DNA of 46,981 nucleotides, taken from the NCBI GenBank assembly GCA_944360075.1, contig CALVTE010000008.1, positions 1-46,981 of the forward strand, given 5' to 3'. Source of the DNA: an uncultured Clostridia bacterium (GTDB taxonomy: Bacteria; Bacillota; Clostridia; Christensenellales; UBA1242). Positions 34,501 through 41,877 of the stretch are shown one piece after another. The notes under the pieces were generated by a model that was not told the DNA's origin, ran no database searches, and saw only the letters and a program-made list of their open reading frames with translations. Numbering within the stretch: the first letter of the stretch is position 1; the number at the start of each line of letters is the position of its first letter. A program made the translations under genes and the position numbers.

Positions 34501-37500
34501 CACTCAAATTGGCGGAAACTCAGCAACCGTTACAGCAGACAAATTGCTGCAAAATGTTGAAGAGGCAACCGGCAGAACGCTGAGTTACGACTACAGCACA
34601 ATAGCTCTTTCTGCTCAGAAGCCAAGCGACTCGGCAATCAGAAATGTTACGAATGGGACTAATCTCATCGTTGAATTCAACCAAGTTGGGGCAGAAACAC
34701 CCGTCACAATTCCAATCACAGTCACAGTAACTCCAAATTTTGCCGCATCAGCAGCAAGCACATCAACAGAAATTGTTGTCAATGTGAGATTCGTGATTCA
34801 TCCAAGCGTAATAATCGAAGCGGTTTATCCTTCTCCAGACGGCACCACAGAACTTGAGCGAGAATATATCGAAAACAACACGCAATTTGCTGGTTTTGCA
34901 GCCAACTTCTTAGGCGGCAGGGCAGTGTTTGCAGACGGGGCAAGAATCAAAGTTAAATATGCTTCATTTGATGCGGGCAGTGATTCTATTGTTTATAACA
35001 CAAACGAAATTGACAGTGTTCAAGACAAACGAATCATAATCTCAAGCATCACGAACGCAACGGTGCACCGTGGAGAATCTGAATTAGAAGTAAATTCAAA
35101 AATTGTTCTTACTGACACAATCACATTCTCACGTGGCTCAAGCGGTGGAACAAGCGCGGTTACGCTTTCAATTTCTTACAACAACTATGTGATCACTTAC
35201 ACAATCGAAATCAGAGATTCGCTTTTCAACTTGTCAGTCAATCCGGCATCAAACAACCTTTCTGGTGACGCAGACGGCTCTTACGAAAACATCTATGTTG
35301 ACAAAACCGAAACCACAGACTTGTTTGCAGAAAACAGAATGGCAGAAGTGGAGCTAAGCGGCAGCGCTCCAACAGGCGATTATTATATCTTCTTTGAAAC
35401 GCAACAAGCGCAACAAGCGCAACAAGACAATGATAATAATGATAATATAGTTTACATCTCAAAAGTGATCAATCTTTCAAACACCTTTGTCAATGGCGAT
35501 GACAGCGGCAGCAGCGGCAACAAGGAAAAAACAATCTATCTTGATTTGGGCTTGAACGACCTTGGCGAATTGACCGAGCGCGTGACCGACAGCACCGTAA
35601 ACCTTTCTGGCGGCAAATACCGCGCATATATGTTTGCTGACAGCTATTATCAAGAAGCGTTGGAAAAAGCGTTGGAAAATGCAACTGCAACAGATGCAAC
35701 AGCTGCAACAGATGCAACAGAAAAACAATATCTTGATTATTTGAAAAACAAATATGCTTCTCGCAATGTGTTTGACCAAATGTTCTCGTCTTTCAAACTT
35801 TCTTCCAGAGTCACCTTGACATACGCAGACAACGCAGTGGCTTATGATGAATATAGCGATTCGGTAAAATATTACACAAGTGAGAGCGACCAGCAAGGCA
35901 CAACTCTTGCTAAGGACGAGAGTGCAAATCCTGCAGACACAGGTTTCACAATTCCTAGCAATGTAACTCTTGGCAGCAGAGCACCTGGTGTTTACCAGTT
36001 CACCTTCAACTATTCAAATGGCGGAACAATTGTTGATCCAACCGCTGAAACGCGCACAGGCCCAAGCATCACAAAAACCTTCTATCTGGAATATGACTAC
36101 ATGCCAGACTTTGACATCAATGTGGGCATGGCGGGCCAAGACAAAGAGGTGAAGATTGAAGTTTACAGACCAGTGCGAATTGTTGACGCCTTTGACATCA
36201 CCAGAAAGTCTAGTGGGCAGAGAATAACCATAGACGATATGGTCAGCGGCGAGGCTAACTTTGGGCTTGAAGAAACGGATGAAAGAGAAAACATTATCAA
36301 CGGAAAACGATATATCGGCATTTCTTACGTTCAAAACCCAACAACTGGAAATGAAAAACCTGTAGTTTACGACATCGAGCTTCGCGGCAACGGCGCGCCA
36401 AACGAAGGGAAAACAGTCAACTTCACTTTGACTTATTCAAAAGGTGGCTTTTCAAGAAGATTTGATGTCACAGTCAAGGTTGTGCCTGACTATGAGTTCT
36501 CAGTCAACGGCAGCTCGGTTGATTTGGGCGAAAACACAGTCTACTCCAACATCGACGCGCCTTACGAGTTCACTCCAGACGGCTCCACTCCTATGGTGCT
36601 TGCCGGAGCGGATTATTCATATCCAGAGAATTCAGCGGGTGACAGCGAGACCAAAATTTACACTCCATATCTTTCTGTCAAACACATAAATGATGCCTCT
36701 GCCTCTGAGTGCTCAGTTGACAGCTTTGCTTACACCATGACGGTGGGCGAAGCAGGCGGCTATAACATTGCCGGAAACATCGACTCGAAGTTGAAAATGG
36801 GAACTAACGGATGGAATCCAGATTCTACAACAGACCCAGAGCCAGAAGAATACACCTGGAATAAAGGAGACAAAGACAGCCTTGTGTTTAAAGAAGTTGT
36901 AGCGGTGGAATTTGGCAAGCAATATTATCATCTTGTGGCCAAGGACGACTATGGCTATAAATTCGACTTCTATTTCACACTTTCTTCTGACAGCCCAGAC
37001 GTTCCAACCATCTCCACTGAAAATGGCGCACTGTCATTCACCGAAGGGGCGTCAGTCAACTTTGGCGCGCTTTACGAAGAGCTTACCGTGCAACTTGAAG
37101 ATGGCGGCAGTGGCACAAATGGCGGAAACCTTGTGATCACCAGCAAGCCAGGCACTCCAACGCCGGAAGGTGATACGCCAATGATCCTTATTCAAAACTT
37201 GGAAGCTTGGGGATTTAATCGGGAATATTATGGGACTACAGTCAGCGCAAGTAGTCAAACATACTTTGGTGGAGATATTAAAAAACAACCAGAACAAAAT
37301 TCCGAAAATCCTCCTGTTTACGATACTTATGGTATAAAGGATAATGTTGTCGGACAGAGTGGCGAGATAACATATTACCTTCACAACACAGAAAGTCAGA
37401 AATATTTGAAAGTTCCAAATTTGGCATACGTCACAATCGACAAAATTGAATATTTCTATCAAGACCAACCGGTTGGAAAATCTAATGAAAATCTAGGAAC

Positions 37501-39610
37501 GAAGATTGTATCAGATGAAGATCTTTGGAATGCGAAACGCAGCAATGGCGATGCAAACGCAGCAGGCTACTATGATGCTGGCACAGAAGCCACTAAACTC
37601 AACTTGCCAACGGTTAAACAAGAGTATACTTGGATTTATGGCACCGGCAACAGCGTGCAAGTCACAATGGTTGTTACTTTGAAATATGAGAAAACAATCA
37701 ACAATAACACCAACACAGAATACTACCAGATGGGGCAAGAAATCACCTTGAGCAAAACATCTCAAATCACATCAGCAAAGGAATATGTAGCCGATAACAC
37801 CGAAATTACTCTTGCAAATTATATCGGAGTTACAGGTAATACAACCCCTACCTTCTACGACGACACTCTTGCCGTTAAAGTTAAGGGGGGACGCACAACA
37901 AAATTTGATTTGACTTATACAAAGGCTGACAAACCCGTAACCACAACACTCTCTGCCGGCAATGACGCAGTTCAATACAACAGCCTTTACTACCTTTCAA
38001 TTTCAGAAGCCTTTGGCACAGTTTTGACTAAAGAAACCATCACAATCACACCTCATGACCAAAACGGCACCTTCTATTATGGATATGAAACGTCAGGCAA
38101 AGGAAACGCCCAAGTAGTAACACCAAAGGATCAAACATCTTTCAAAAAGGTGGCAGATGCTGGCTTCTTCCGCGTTGAAACGTATAACGGCAGCACCTGG
38201 ACGGAATATAAAACTGATATTCCAAACACAGGTAGTGCAGCTTATGAATATAGCTCAGCCGTCAGCGGTTATGATATTTCTGACGAAGAAAAAGTAAAAG
38301 TTGGAGATGCTATCACTATCACAAAACAAGATCTTGGCGTTTCAGGCGACTTCCGAGTGCTATACAACGGCATCTACTACTATCCACAATTAACATTGCA
38401 GATGAAGCCGATAACAAAAGACCGCATCACTATTGCAAATCACAACCAGCTTGACAACAACGGCGAAATGGTGGTAAATCAATACTATGTGGTCGAGATT
38501 GGCGACAATGCTTACCGATATAGACATCAATTCAAACTGACCGGCACCTTCAAATCTATCGAGAGCGCAATCGAAATCAGCACCTTGCCAAGATTGCAAG
38601 GAGCTGTAACAATCGACGAATGGGCAGAAGGCGTGACCTATACTGTGATTAGCAATGGCAAACCTGATACAGACAAGGAGCTGAGAAGTTACAAAGGCGA
38701 CGACGGCGGCAACCTTTACTTCAACATCACTTCAGACCAAACTGGCGGCGGCTCTGGTTATGCAACAATCGATCCAAACACCGGAACAATAACGTTGAAA
38801 GAAGGCTTTACAGCCAGCCACTATATCAAAGTGCAGATCTATCAAAAAGTCAGTGGCATTGATGGAAGCTATGGCGACAATGACATCAACCAGATGCAGC
38901 TTTTGAAAAAAGAAATTTATGTCTATCCGGCAAATGCAGCCAAAATTTCGGGGGGGGGAGAAATAACCCTCTCTGAATATCTGCCGGCTGGAACTTATTA
39001 TGAAAACCAAGAGCACAAAGTCACAGTCCCAGCCTATGCCCAGGCAGAACTTGTGGTCAAATATGACGGCGAAGAGATCAACCGCATTCTTTTGCAAAAC
39101 GACACTGCTGCCTCGACCGAAGAAACTGTCACCACGGCCGACCTGATTGCCTATCGCAATATTGAAAATTTCCAAGCGGAAAAGCTGAAATTTTCGCTTG
39201 AAAACCCGCAAGTCACATCTGGCGGAATTGAAAGTTTTAGTATGCAAAGAGGGACGACAAGCGGTGACGGAGACGAATATGCAAGCAGGTTTTTCACGCA
39301 AAGCGATCTTCGCCTTGACAATGGCCCTGGAGATGGAGAAACCTCTGTTTTATGGGACACAAACCGCTTCAAATTCACAGGCATCGAGCGCTCATTTGAC
39401 GGCTTTGAATTCGATGGAGTGGCTTACGACAGCGAAGCTACTCTTCAGCTTGGCGAAGATGTGACAACATGGACTGTGAATTTTGCCAATCAGCAGTTTG
39501 CAAGCAAAACCTATTTGCTGCTGGGCTCAAACGGTTTGCTGCAGGTGCGAAAGCTGGTGTTTGAAGATGCTGAATACACTCCACCTGAGGCATCAACTTT
39601 GATATTATGA
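28526..39610 (+). CDS. Giant membrane-anchored Ig-like surface protein (3694 aa)
   Basis: The N-terminus is cytoplasmic and basic (MRKKNKAEQTEEKVKTKRW), followed by one helix (about residues 24-46) with no signal-peptidase site, so it should be an N-terminally anchored extracellular protein. The ~3640 extracellular residues are low in cysteine and rich in Thr, Asn and Gly, forming many divergent beta-sandwich (Ig/bacterial Ig-like) units. Two slippage-prone low-complexity tracts encode TQQAQQAQQDNDNNDN (near residue 2291) and ATATDATAATDATEK (near 2385). A run of nine G lies at 38950-38958 (residues about 3475-3478). The C-terminus has no anchor or sortase motif. AGGAG precedes the ATG. Role inferred as surface interaction. 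Confidence 0.85.
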   Translation: MRKKNKAEQTEEKVKTKRWGVGKTLAIIISSVAFVVGAAVLGVYLGRGFDEDRTFPNEIVFDAKTSPNFNADLNRLEISTQEIDQNNSFKLTITSSTTNITAGVVELDSVSTYAYNANQQAFASDFLPVNREEAYIDNGIIRFPKHVTVGQPFEVYLSTYRCSDTPDGSVIDQIRGGITTISAKSENGKTDELTIAVDTPVFEVELYLTDKNGNEIKQTNGIFEVTEEEDFYVETKFYPAHSRYVFSKGPSTINPDAEIEEKTVFYEAVDNDNVTQIFDSATSKHFYAERITDGVKIDYFAPTNARMQRQIYSEVAEDVAQMGQQIDNSEAYRLYLISYDAAASDKKTSGQVLTGQISLDIVQASVDTFEVGLAGQTFNLHDQAPLRIFVGDYQEQPRDKFLSTKIKSTNGMDLNNMLQNVVVSFSLDGQDPTVGENAIVSVEDGEGRPIDYDDIDGVKYYKAIFGNPENYGTGFWELTLEPNQVGKRIIMTVSLLLENEEGGYDLFKDKSGGVAQHTITLQTVEHVENPVSWTDESARKIVLTYAPNSSIPTSAEVPLEGLTEIPEENIYWTPKYFVSFAGLDKEQSVERARQMFDGQIEESFAGTYNGLTMVPLSITNDVLYISEVGQFDLYFATTNGFEEGQYKIVQMVANAIPFEVTKTLYINSVSGSTILYKGAEEETFTEITEGKYLPTKTDNEIKDQIQVQFTIAADSVEVFKEEFANGYITLKLFAGQSDVTSYFLIEQSSFAEQTNEDGSLTLTYTLLADESFSVTQESLSVTLAQLEYRSTQNRSNNLTWPFENLYDGGALNIYTPAAQKVELNADGVEESYTVEQTLNEEGLFEVSITGAAGEQIGDLPTLIGKIRENITVTDQFDKTDTLKYSWYFTSSNTTALQITTSEETGGKPNQGFSFTGEGNATLYVDCGNQRAENSIAFDISAVGITAIKYDADNPGEDFVAEGELTNYELLENQEIVIEKYGAAGADFTINNLIKFYVGVGDGQTEYEHVTFKLSPTYFAGKDDSILQALFGTDGMIKLNGIEPTDCTQSALGNIPITSIAINHNFAQDHSITLLATDKSGAVSRSITLSLLSNIASSSMSTSMSVDANVEATVENSISYHRKVEGNNNYPSSYLSNGSIVPNENGDGYIVVPSGENAVGSIENGEVTFNHIFAEEKQTFSVKFTPEVDNVFALSATTVFTVSRNIKVEKTSQSIQVFAEDAQDFKTYITVGQQKEGTGDGYNYQFALPEGNNVIEITGSGPNQFQVSQKVRFDYGKTSLTQKVIVYVYAEDQAQLPADGDYYSQEVELEIVLPDDFWGDVAVEFTHTSDDQTEKHPSHQVFTYENNTELHYLVVESIAYTLGSYKYTADNSQETEYTITSSQQDGAVQLGSIYNYYDTGISHQLSYKPNNNLLYGYNNQSVYTLLIFTRENKTITVAAPTIVSAIGTTFVSYEGQRPENSLANAMKSAEQLFEEKLYKTVTAGGDISLYLPNTDTAGIFKPGNINLTLSESVALSEADKLPSSLFKNFTVADGELTLNHLSDVYDDAYLALTYTLEHQTTKAQQTFNYLLKVEPDVTVSAPNYPYATGSETNPAEYISFEEKNLDEEFGETTANSGHYRFEIRDKNNQNIVPGLKYQDSIVSVKLGDVTYTNPSDWIGSIDVAIENTAGQSTLKFNKTPTEPVKIEIVVRRSYIGGEGVDERSVVGGTIDYRFVINDDKNYSLRAEHAGGTENGLKDGYTWTINNWSDVQTSGQTHSEDSQNRNETRKFFLIEGWNQGDGAQVGSKVAGQLFFNLHKPDGAGWNVTGDDNLDNSFTATYTGSDNEELKFTFVYVNSINGPFTVTYPKYLSREYRFSATFFTDHGKLATIDFVFKPDAQEKDVKDSFTGGNNYGWNEIFTLKESDGNDVSNYSSVVINSFTGADNNNYNNFVKASNDSLQIASVVQDLTGDLTLTVTWGEDNKFYTYTFTIPDFTITKNLVPQSQETINAQFDTQIGGNSATVTADKLLQNVEEATGRTLSYDYSTIALSAQKPSDSAIRNVTNGTNLIVEFNQVGAETPVTIPITVTVTPNFAASAASTSTEIVVNVRFVIHPSVIIEAVYPSPDGTTELEREYIENNTQFAGFAANFLGGRAVFADGARIKVKYASFDAGSDSIVYNTNEIDSVQDKRIIISSITNATVHRGESELEVNSKIVLTDTITFSRGSSGGTSAVTLSISYNNYVITYTIEIRDSLFNLSVNPASNNLSGDADGSYENIYVDKTETTDLFAENRMAEVELSGSAPTGDYYIFFETQQAQQAQQDNDNNDNIVYISKVINLSNTFVNGDDSGSSGNKEKTIYLDLGLNDLGELTERVTDSTVNLSGGKYRAYMFADSYYQEALEKALENATATDATAATDATEKQYLDYLKNKYASRNVFDQMFSSFKLSSRVTLTYADNAVAYDEYSDSVKYYTSESDQQGTTLAKDESANPADTGFTIPSNVTLGSRAPGVYQFTFNYSNGGTIVDPTAETRTGPSITKTFYLEYDYMPDFDINVGMAGQDKEVKIEVYRPVRIVDAFDITRKSSGQRITIDDMVSGEANFGLEETDERENIINGKRYIGISYVQNPTTGNEKPVVYDIELRGNGAPNEGKTVNFTLTYSKGGFSRRFDVTVKVVPDYEFSVNGSSVDLGENTVYSNIDAPYEFTPDGSTPMVLAGADYSYPENSAGDSETKIYTPYLSVKHINDASASECSVDSFAYTMTVGEAGGYNIAGNIDSKLKMGTNGWNPDSTTDPEPEEYTWNKGDKDSLVFKEVVAVEFGKQYYHLVAKDDYGYKFDFYFTLSSDSPDVPTISTENGALSFTEGASVNFGALYEELTVQLEDGGSGTNGGNLVITSKPGTPTPEGDTPMILIQNLEAWGFNREYYGTTVSASSQTYFGGDIKKQPEQNSENPPVYDTYGIKDNVVGQSGEITYYLHNTESQKYLKVPNLAYVTIDKIEYFYQDQPVGKSNENLGTKIVSDEDLWNAKRSNGDANAAGYYDAGTEATKLNLPTVKQEYTWIYGTGNSVQVTMVVTLKYEKTINNNTNTEYYQMGQEITLSKTSQITSAKEYVADNTEITLANYIGVTGNTTPTFYDDTLAVKVKGGRTTKFDLTYTKADKPVTTTLSAGNDAVQYNSLYYLSISEAFGTVLTKETITITPHDQNGTFYYGYETSGKGNAQVVTPKDQTSFKKVADAGFFRVETYNGSTWTEYKTDIPNTGSAAYEYSSAVSGYDISDEEKVKVGDAITITKQDLGVSGDFRVLYNGIYYYPQLTLQMKPITKDRITIANHNQLDNNGEMVVNQYYVVEIGDNAYRYRHQFKLTGTFKSIESAIEISTLPRLQGAVTIDEWAEGVTYTVISNGKPDTDKELRSYKGDDGGNLYFNITSDQTGGGSGYATIDPNTGTITLKEGFTASHYIKVQIYQKVSGIDGSYGDNDINQMQLLKKEIYVYPANAAKISGGGEITLSEYLPAGTYYENQEHKVTVPAYAQAELVVKYDGEEINRILLQNDTAASTEETVTTADLIAYRNIENFQAEKLKFSLENPQVTSGGIESFSMQRGTTSGDGDEYASRFFTQSDLRLDNGPGDGETSVLWDTNRFKFTGIERSFDGFEFDGVAYDSEATLQLGEDVTTWTVNFANQQFASKTYLLLGSNGLLQVRKLVFEDAEYTPPEASTLIL
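38950..38958 (+). repeat. Nine-base G homopolymer in coding sequence
   Basis: G9 inside the giant gene encodes Ser-Gly-Gly-Gly in the present frame. In AT-rich DNA a G9 run is rare, and it is prone to slippage, which would remove about the last 217 residues. Confidence 0.9.
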
Positions 39611-39666
39611 AAATTTAATGCCAAATTTGGCAAAAATTGATAAAAACATTAAAAGGAGAAAGGTCT

Positions 39667-41121
39667 ATGCATAATTGGTTTACCATTTTAATGACTTGCG
39701 TTGCTTGCATCAACTTTCTTCTTTTGATTTTTATGGTCTTTCTTGAAAAACGCAAGCCGCAAAACATTATTGCGTGGCTGACCGTTTTGACTTTTCTGCC
39801 CATCATTGGCTTTTTGCTTTATGTGATTTTTGGCAGCGGACTGAGTGTGCGCACGCGCCGAATGATAAGAAAAAAAGCTATTTCTGAGCGCGACATAATC
39901 AAAAATATCAAAGGTATTCAAACGCTTGAACAGGCAAGGCTTGACGGAATTTTGGCGGAAGACAAAGAGCTTGTCACTCTTTGCTATAGCTTTGGCAGTT
40001 ATCCGTTGCCGGGCAACGACATCAAAATTTTTACAAACGGCAAAGACAAAATGGCCTGTCTCAAAAAAGATTTGCTGGCAGCAAAACATTCGATAAACAT
40101 TGAATACTATATTTTTGCTGACGACAAAATCGGCAAAGAAGTTATGAGCATTCTTTGCAAAAAAGCCAGCGAGGGGGTGGATGTAAGACTGATTTATGAC
40201 TCAATCGGCTCTCGTCATGCCCCTCGCAGATTCTTTAACAAACTCAAAAAAGCGGGTGGCAAAGTGGGCGAGTTTTTTCCGCCACTGTTTCATATAAGAT
40301 TGATGAACCTTAAGCTCAACTATCGAAATCACCGAAAAATTGTGGTTATCGACGGCAAAGTGGGGTATACGGGTGGAATAAACATCCGCGATGACCATAT
40401 GGGTGAGCATAAAAAACTCAACCCTTGGCGCGACACTCACGTGCGTATTGAAGGGGGCGGTGTTTACGCTTTGCAAAACATTTTTCTTGATGACTGGCGC
40501 TATACCGTCAATGAAAGTTTGCCAGCAAAGCTTTATCTTGAAAAAGGGTATTTTCCTTCGCCTGTCATCAAAGGCGATGCGACCGTTCAAGTGGTTTCTT
40601 CCGGCCCTGACAGCAACGTGCAAAAAATCAAAGAAACTTTTGTCAAAATGATCACCGATGCGCATGATAGAGTCTATATTCAAACCCCTTATTTCATCCC
40701 TGACGACGTGTTTTTCTCTGCCCTTCGCATAGCCGTGAAAAGCGGGGTGGATGTGCGCATTATGGTGCCGCAAACACCCGACAAAAAAACTGTCTATCTT
40801 GCCACTCTTTCTTATCTTAAAGAAATGGCTGAGCTGGGCATAAAAATTTATCTCTACAAAGGGTTTTTGCACAGCAAAACACTGCTTGTTGACAACAACA
40901 AGGTCTCAATCGGCACCTGCAACACCGACAATCGCTCGTTTGGCCTTAATTTTGAAGACACTGTGCTTATCTATTCAAAACAAATCAACAAACAGTATGA
41001 TGACATTTTCAAAAAAGACATCAAAGCATCAAAAGAAGTTGGCATAAATTATTTCCAGAAAAAGCGATGGCTTACAAAATTTTTGCAAGCCATCATGCGC
41101 CTTCTTTCTTCACTATTTTAA
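39667..41121 (+). CDS. cls: Cardiolipin synthase
   Basis: The 484-residue enzyme joins two phosphatidylglycerols to make cardiolipin at the membrane. Two N-terminal helices (about 5-27 and 33-53) are followed by two phospholipase-D HKD motifs: NHRKIVVIDGK...GG (H222, K224) and LHSKTLLVDNN (H402, K404). AAGGAG lies 8 nt before the ATG; the longer frame to 39637 has no such site. It begins 56 nt after the giant surface protein gene with no strong terminator between, so they may share a transcript. Confidence 0.95.
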   Translation: MHNWFTILMTCVACINFLLLIFMVFLEKRKPQNIIAWLTVLTFLPIIGFLLYVIFGSGLSVRTRRMIRKKAISERDIIKNIKGIQTLEQARLDGILAEDKELVTLCYSFGSYPLPGNDIKIFTNGKDKMACLKKDLLAAKHSINIEYYIFADDKIGKEVMSILCKKASEGVDVRLIYDSIGSRHAPRRFFNKLKKAGGKVGEFFPPLFHIRLMNLKLNYRNHRKIVVIDGKVGYTGGINIRDDHMGEHKKLNPWRDTHVRIEGGGVYALQNIFLDDWRYTVNESLPAKLYLEKGYFPSPVIKGDATVQVVSSGPDSNVQKIKETFVKMITDAHDRVYIQTPYFIPDDVFFSALRIAVKSGVDVRIMVPQTPDKKTVYLATLSYLKEMAELGIKIYLYKGFLHSKTLLVDNNKVSIGTCNTDNRSFGLNFEDTVLIYSKQINKQYDDIFKKDIKASKEVGINYFQKKRWLTKFLQAIMRLLSSLF

Positions 41122-41170
41122 CAAAAAAACTCTGCCGCACGCAGGAGCCTCCAGCAAGCAGAGCTTTTTT
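41122..41170. terminator. Bidirectional terminator after cls
   Basis: CTCTGC (41130-41135) pairs with GCAGAG (41158-41163), flanked by an A-run and a T-run. It serves cls and the small membrane gene. Confidence 0.65.
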
Positions 41171-41179
41171 ATGCAAAAA

Positions 41180-41437
41180 TTATTTCTTGTCGCATTTTTC
41201 TTGGTTTTTGCAATCTTTGTCGCAGCATCCGCCTTTGATTGCCGATGCCACTCCAACAGCGGTGAGCACAACGCCTGAAAGCATTGCAACAATATAGCCA
41301 ACATTGCTCAGCGCGTCTGCCAAAAACTGTCCGTCAAAGCTGCCTTGCCATGTCACGCCTTGCAAAACGCCTCCCACCAAAATCATTGCAAGCCCAACAC
41401 TGAGAATAACGATTGCTGCTGTTAAAAGTTTTTTCAT
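41180..41437 (-). CDS. Small two-helix membrane protein with cysteine-rich tail
   Basis: The 85-residue protein has two membrane helices (about residues 5-27 and 43-66) and a short tail with four cysteines (GGCCDKDCKNQEKC), which could bind a metal or form disulfides. I do not recognise the family. AAGGAGGG lies 5 nt before the ATG. It is a single gene. Confidence 0.75.
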   Translation of the reverse strand: MKKLLTAAIVILSVGLAMILVGGVLQGVTWQGSFDGQFLADALSNVGYIVAMLSGVVLTAVGVASAIKGGCCDKDCKNQEKCDKK

Positions 41438-41532
41438 ATTTCCCTCCTTTTAAAAGATTATACAAACATATGCGGTGCAATGTCAAATATTTCACAATTT
41501 TATCAAAAATTTTTTCTTTTGCCGCAATTATA

Positions 41533-41561
41533 TTGCTTTTTGCGTTGCAGTGTGCTATAAT
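41533..41561 (+). promoter_or_regulatory. Promoter of tRNA-Arg
   Basis: TTGCTT (41533-41538) and TATAAT (41556-41561) are separated by 17 bp, about 20 nt before the tRNA. Confidence 0.8.
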
Positions 41562-41581
41562 AAGTGAGCAAAAACTTTTCC

Positions 41582-41656
41582 GCGTTTGTGGTGAAATGGA
41601 TATCACGACGGTCTACGGAACCGTTATTCTGGGTTCGAGTCCCGGCAGACGCACCA
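41582..41656 (+). tRNA. tRNA-Arg (ACG)
   Basis: The 75-nt tRNA has acceptor stem GCGTTTG/CAGACGC, anticodon stem ACGGT/ACCGT with loop CTACGGA (anticodon ACG, read as ICG after deamination), T-arm GGGTTCGAGTCCC and an encoded CCA. Its 3' end together with the terminator is repeated 189 nt downstream. Confidence 0.96.
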
Positions 41657-41687
41657 AAAAAAGCCGCAATAAGATTTGCGGTTTTTT
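41636..41687 (+). repeat. Direct repeat, copy 1 (tRNA-Arg 3' end plus terminator)
   Basis: This 52-nt segment spans the T-loop/acceptor 3' end, CCA and terminator of the intact tRNA. It matches 41825-41876 with one mismatch (CACC against CATC, changing the CCA end in the second copy). Confidence 0.95.
41656..41687 (+). terminator. Terminator of tRNA-Arg
   Basis: CCGCAA / TTGCGG stem with flanking A-run and T-run, immediately after the CCA end. Confidence 0.8.
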
Positions 41688-41824
41688 AATAAGCCTTAAG
41701 CGGGACGAGAACCCAGAAAGCATAGGGCTCCCGAAAATACGACAGTATTTTTGGGAAAAGGAGCAAACGAGTGAAAGGGGCGGATTTGCAAATAGCAAAT
41801 CGCCAAGAACGAAGATTGCGACGC
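41688..41824 (+). other. Structured spacer between the tRNA-Arg 3'-end copies
   Basis: The 137 nt contain no ORF of note. GGGACGAGAACCC (41702-41714) is an inverted copy of the tRNA T-arm with two changes. Hairpin A pairs 41730-41740 with 41745-41755 (11 bp including one G-T) around loop GACA. Hairpin B pairs 41779-41789 with 41795-41804 (10 bp, one bulge) around AAATA. Confidence 0.8.
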
Positions 41825-41876
41825 CGAGTCCCGGCAGACGCATCAAAAAAAGCCGCAATAAGATTTGCGGTTTTTT
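41825..41876 (+). repeat. Direct repeat, copy 2 (tRNA-Arg 3' end plus terminator)
   Basis: 51 of 52 nt match 41636-41687. The CCA is altered to TCA. The terminator hairpin in this copy abuts the stop codon of the converging asparaginase gene and probably ends it. Confidence 0.95.
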
Positions 41877-41877
41877 G

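Noticed and set aside
41636..41876. Integrated prophage or island at tRNA-Arg
   Set aside because: The direct repeats look like att sites, but only 137 nt with no genes lie between them; there is no integrase.
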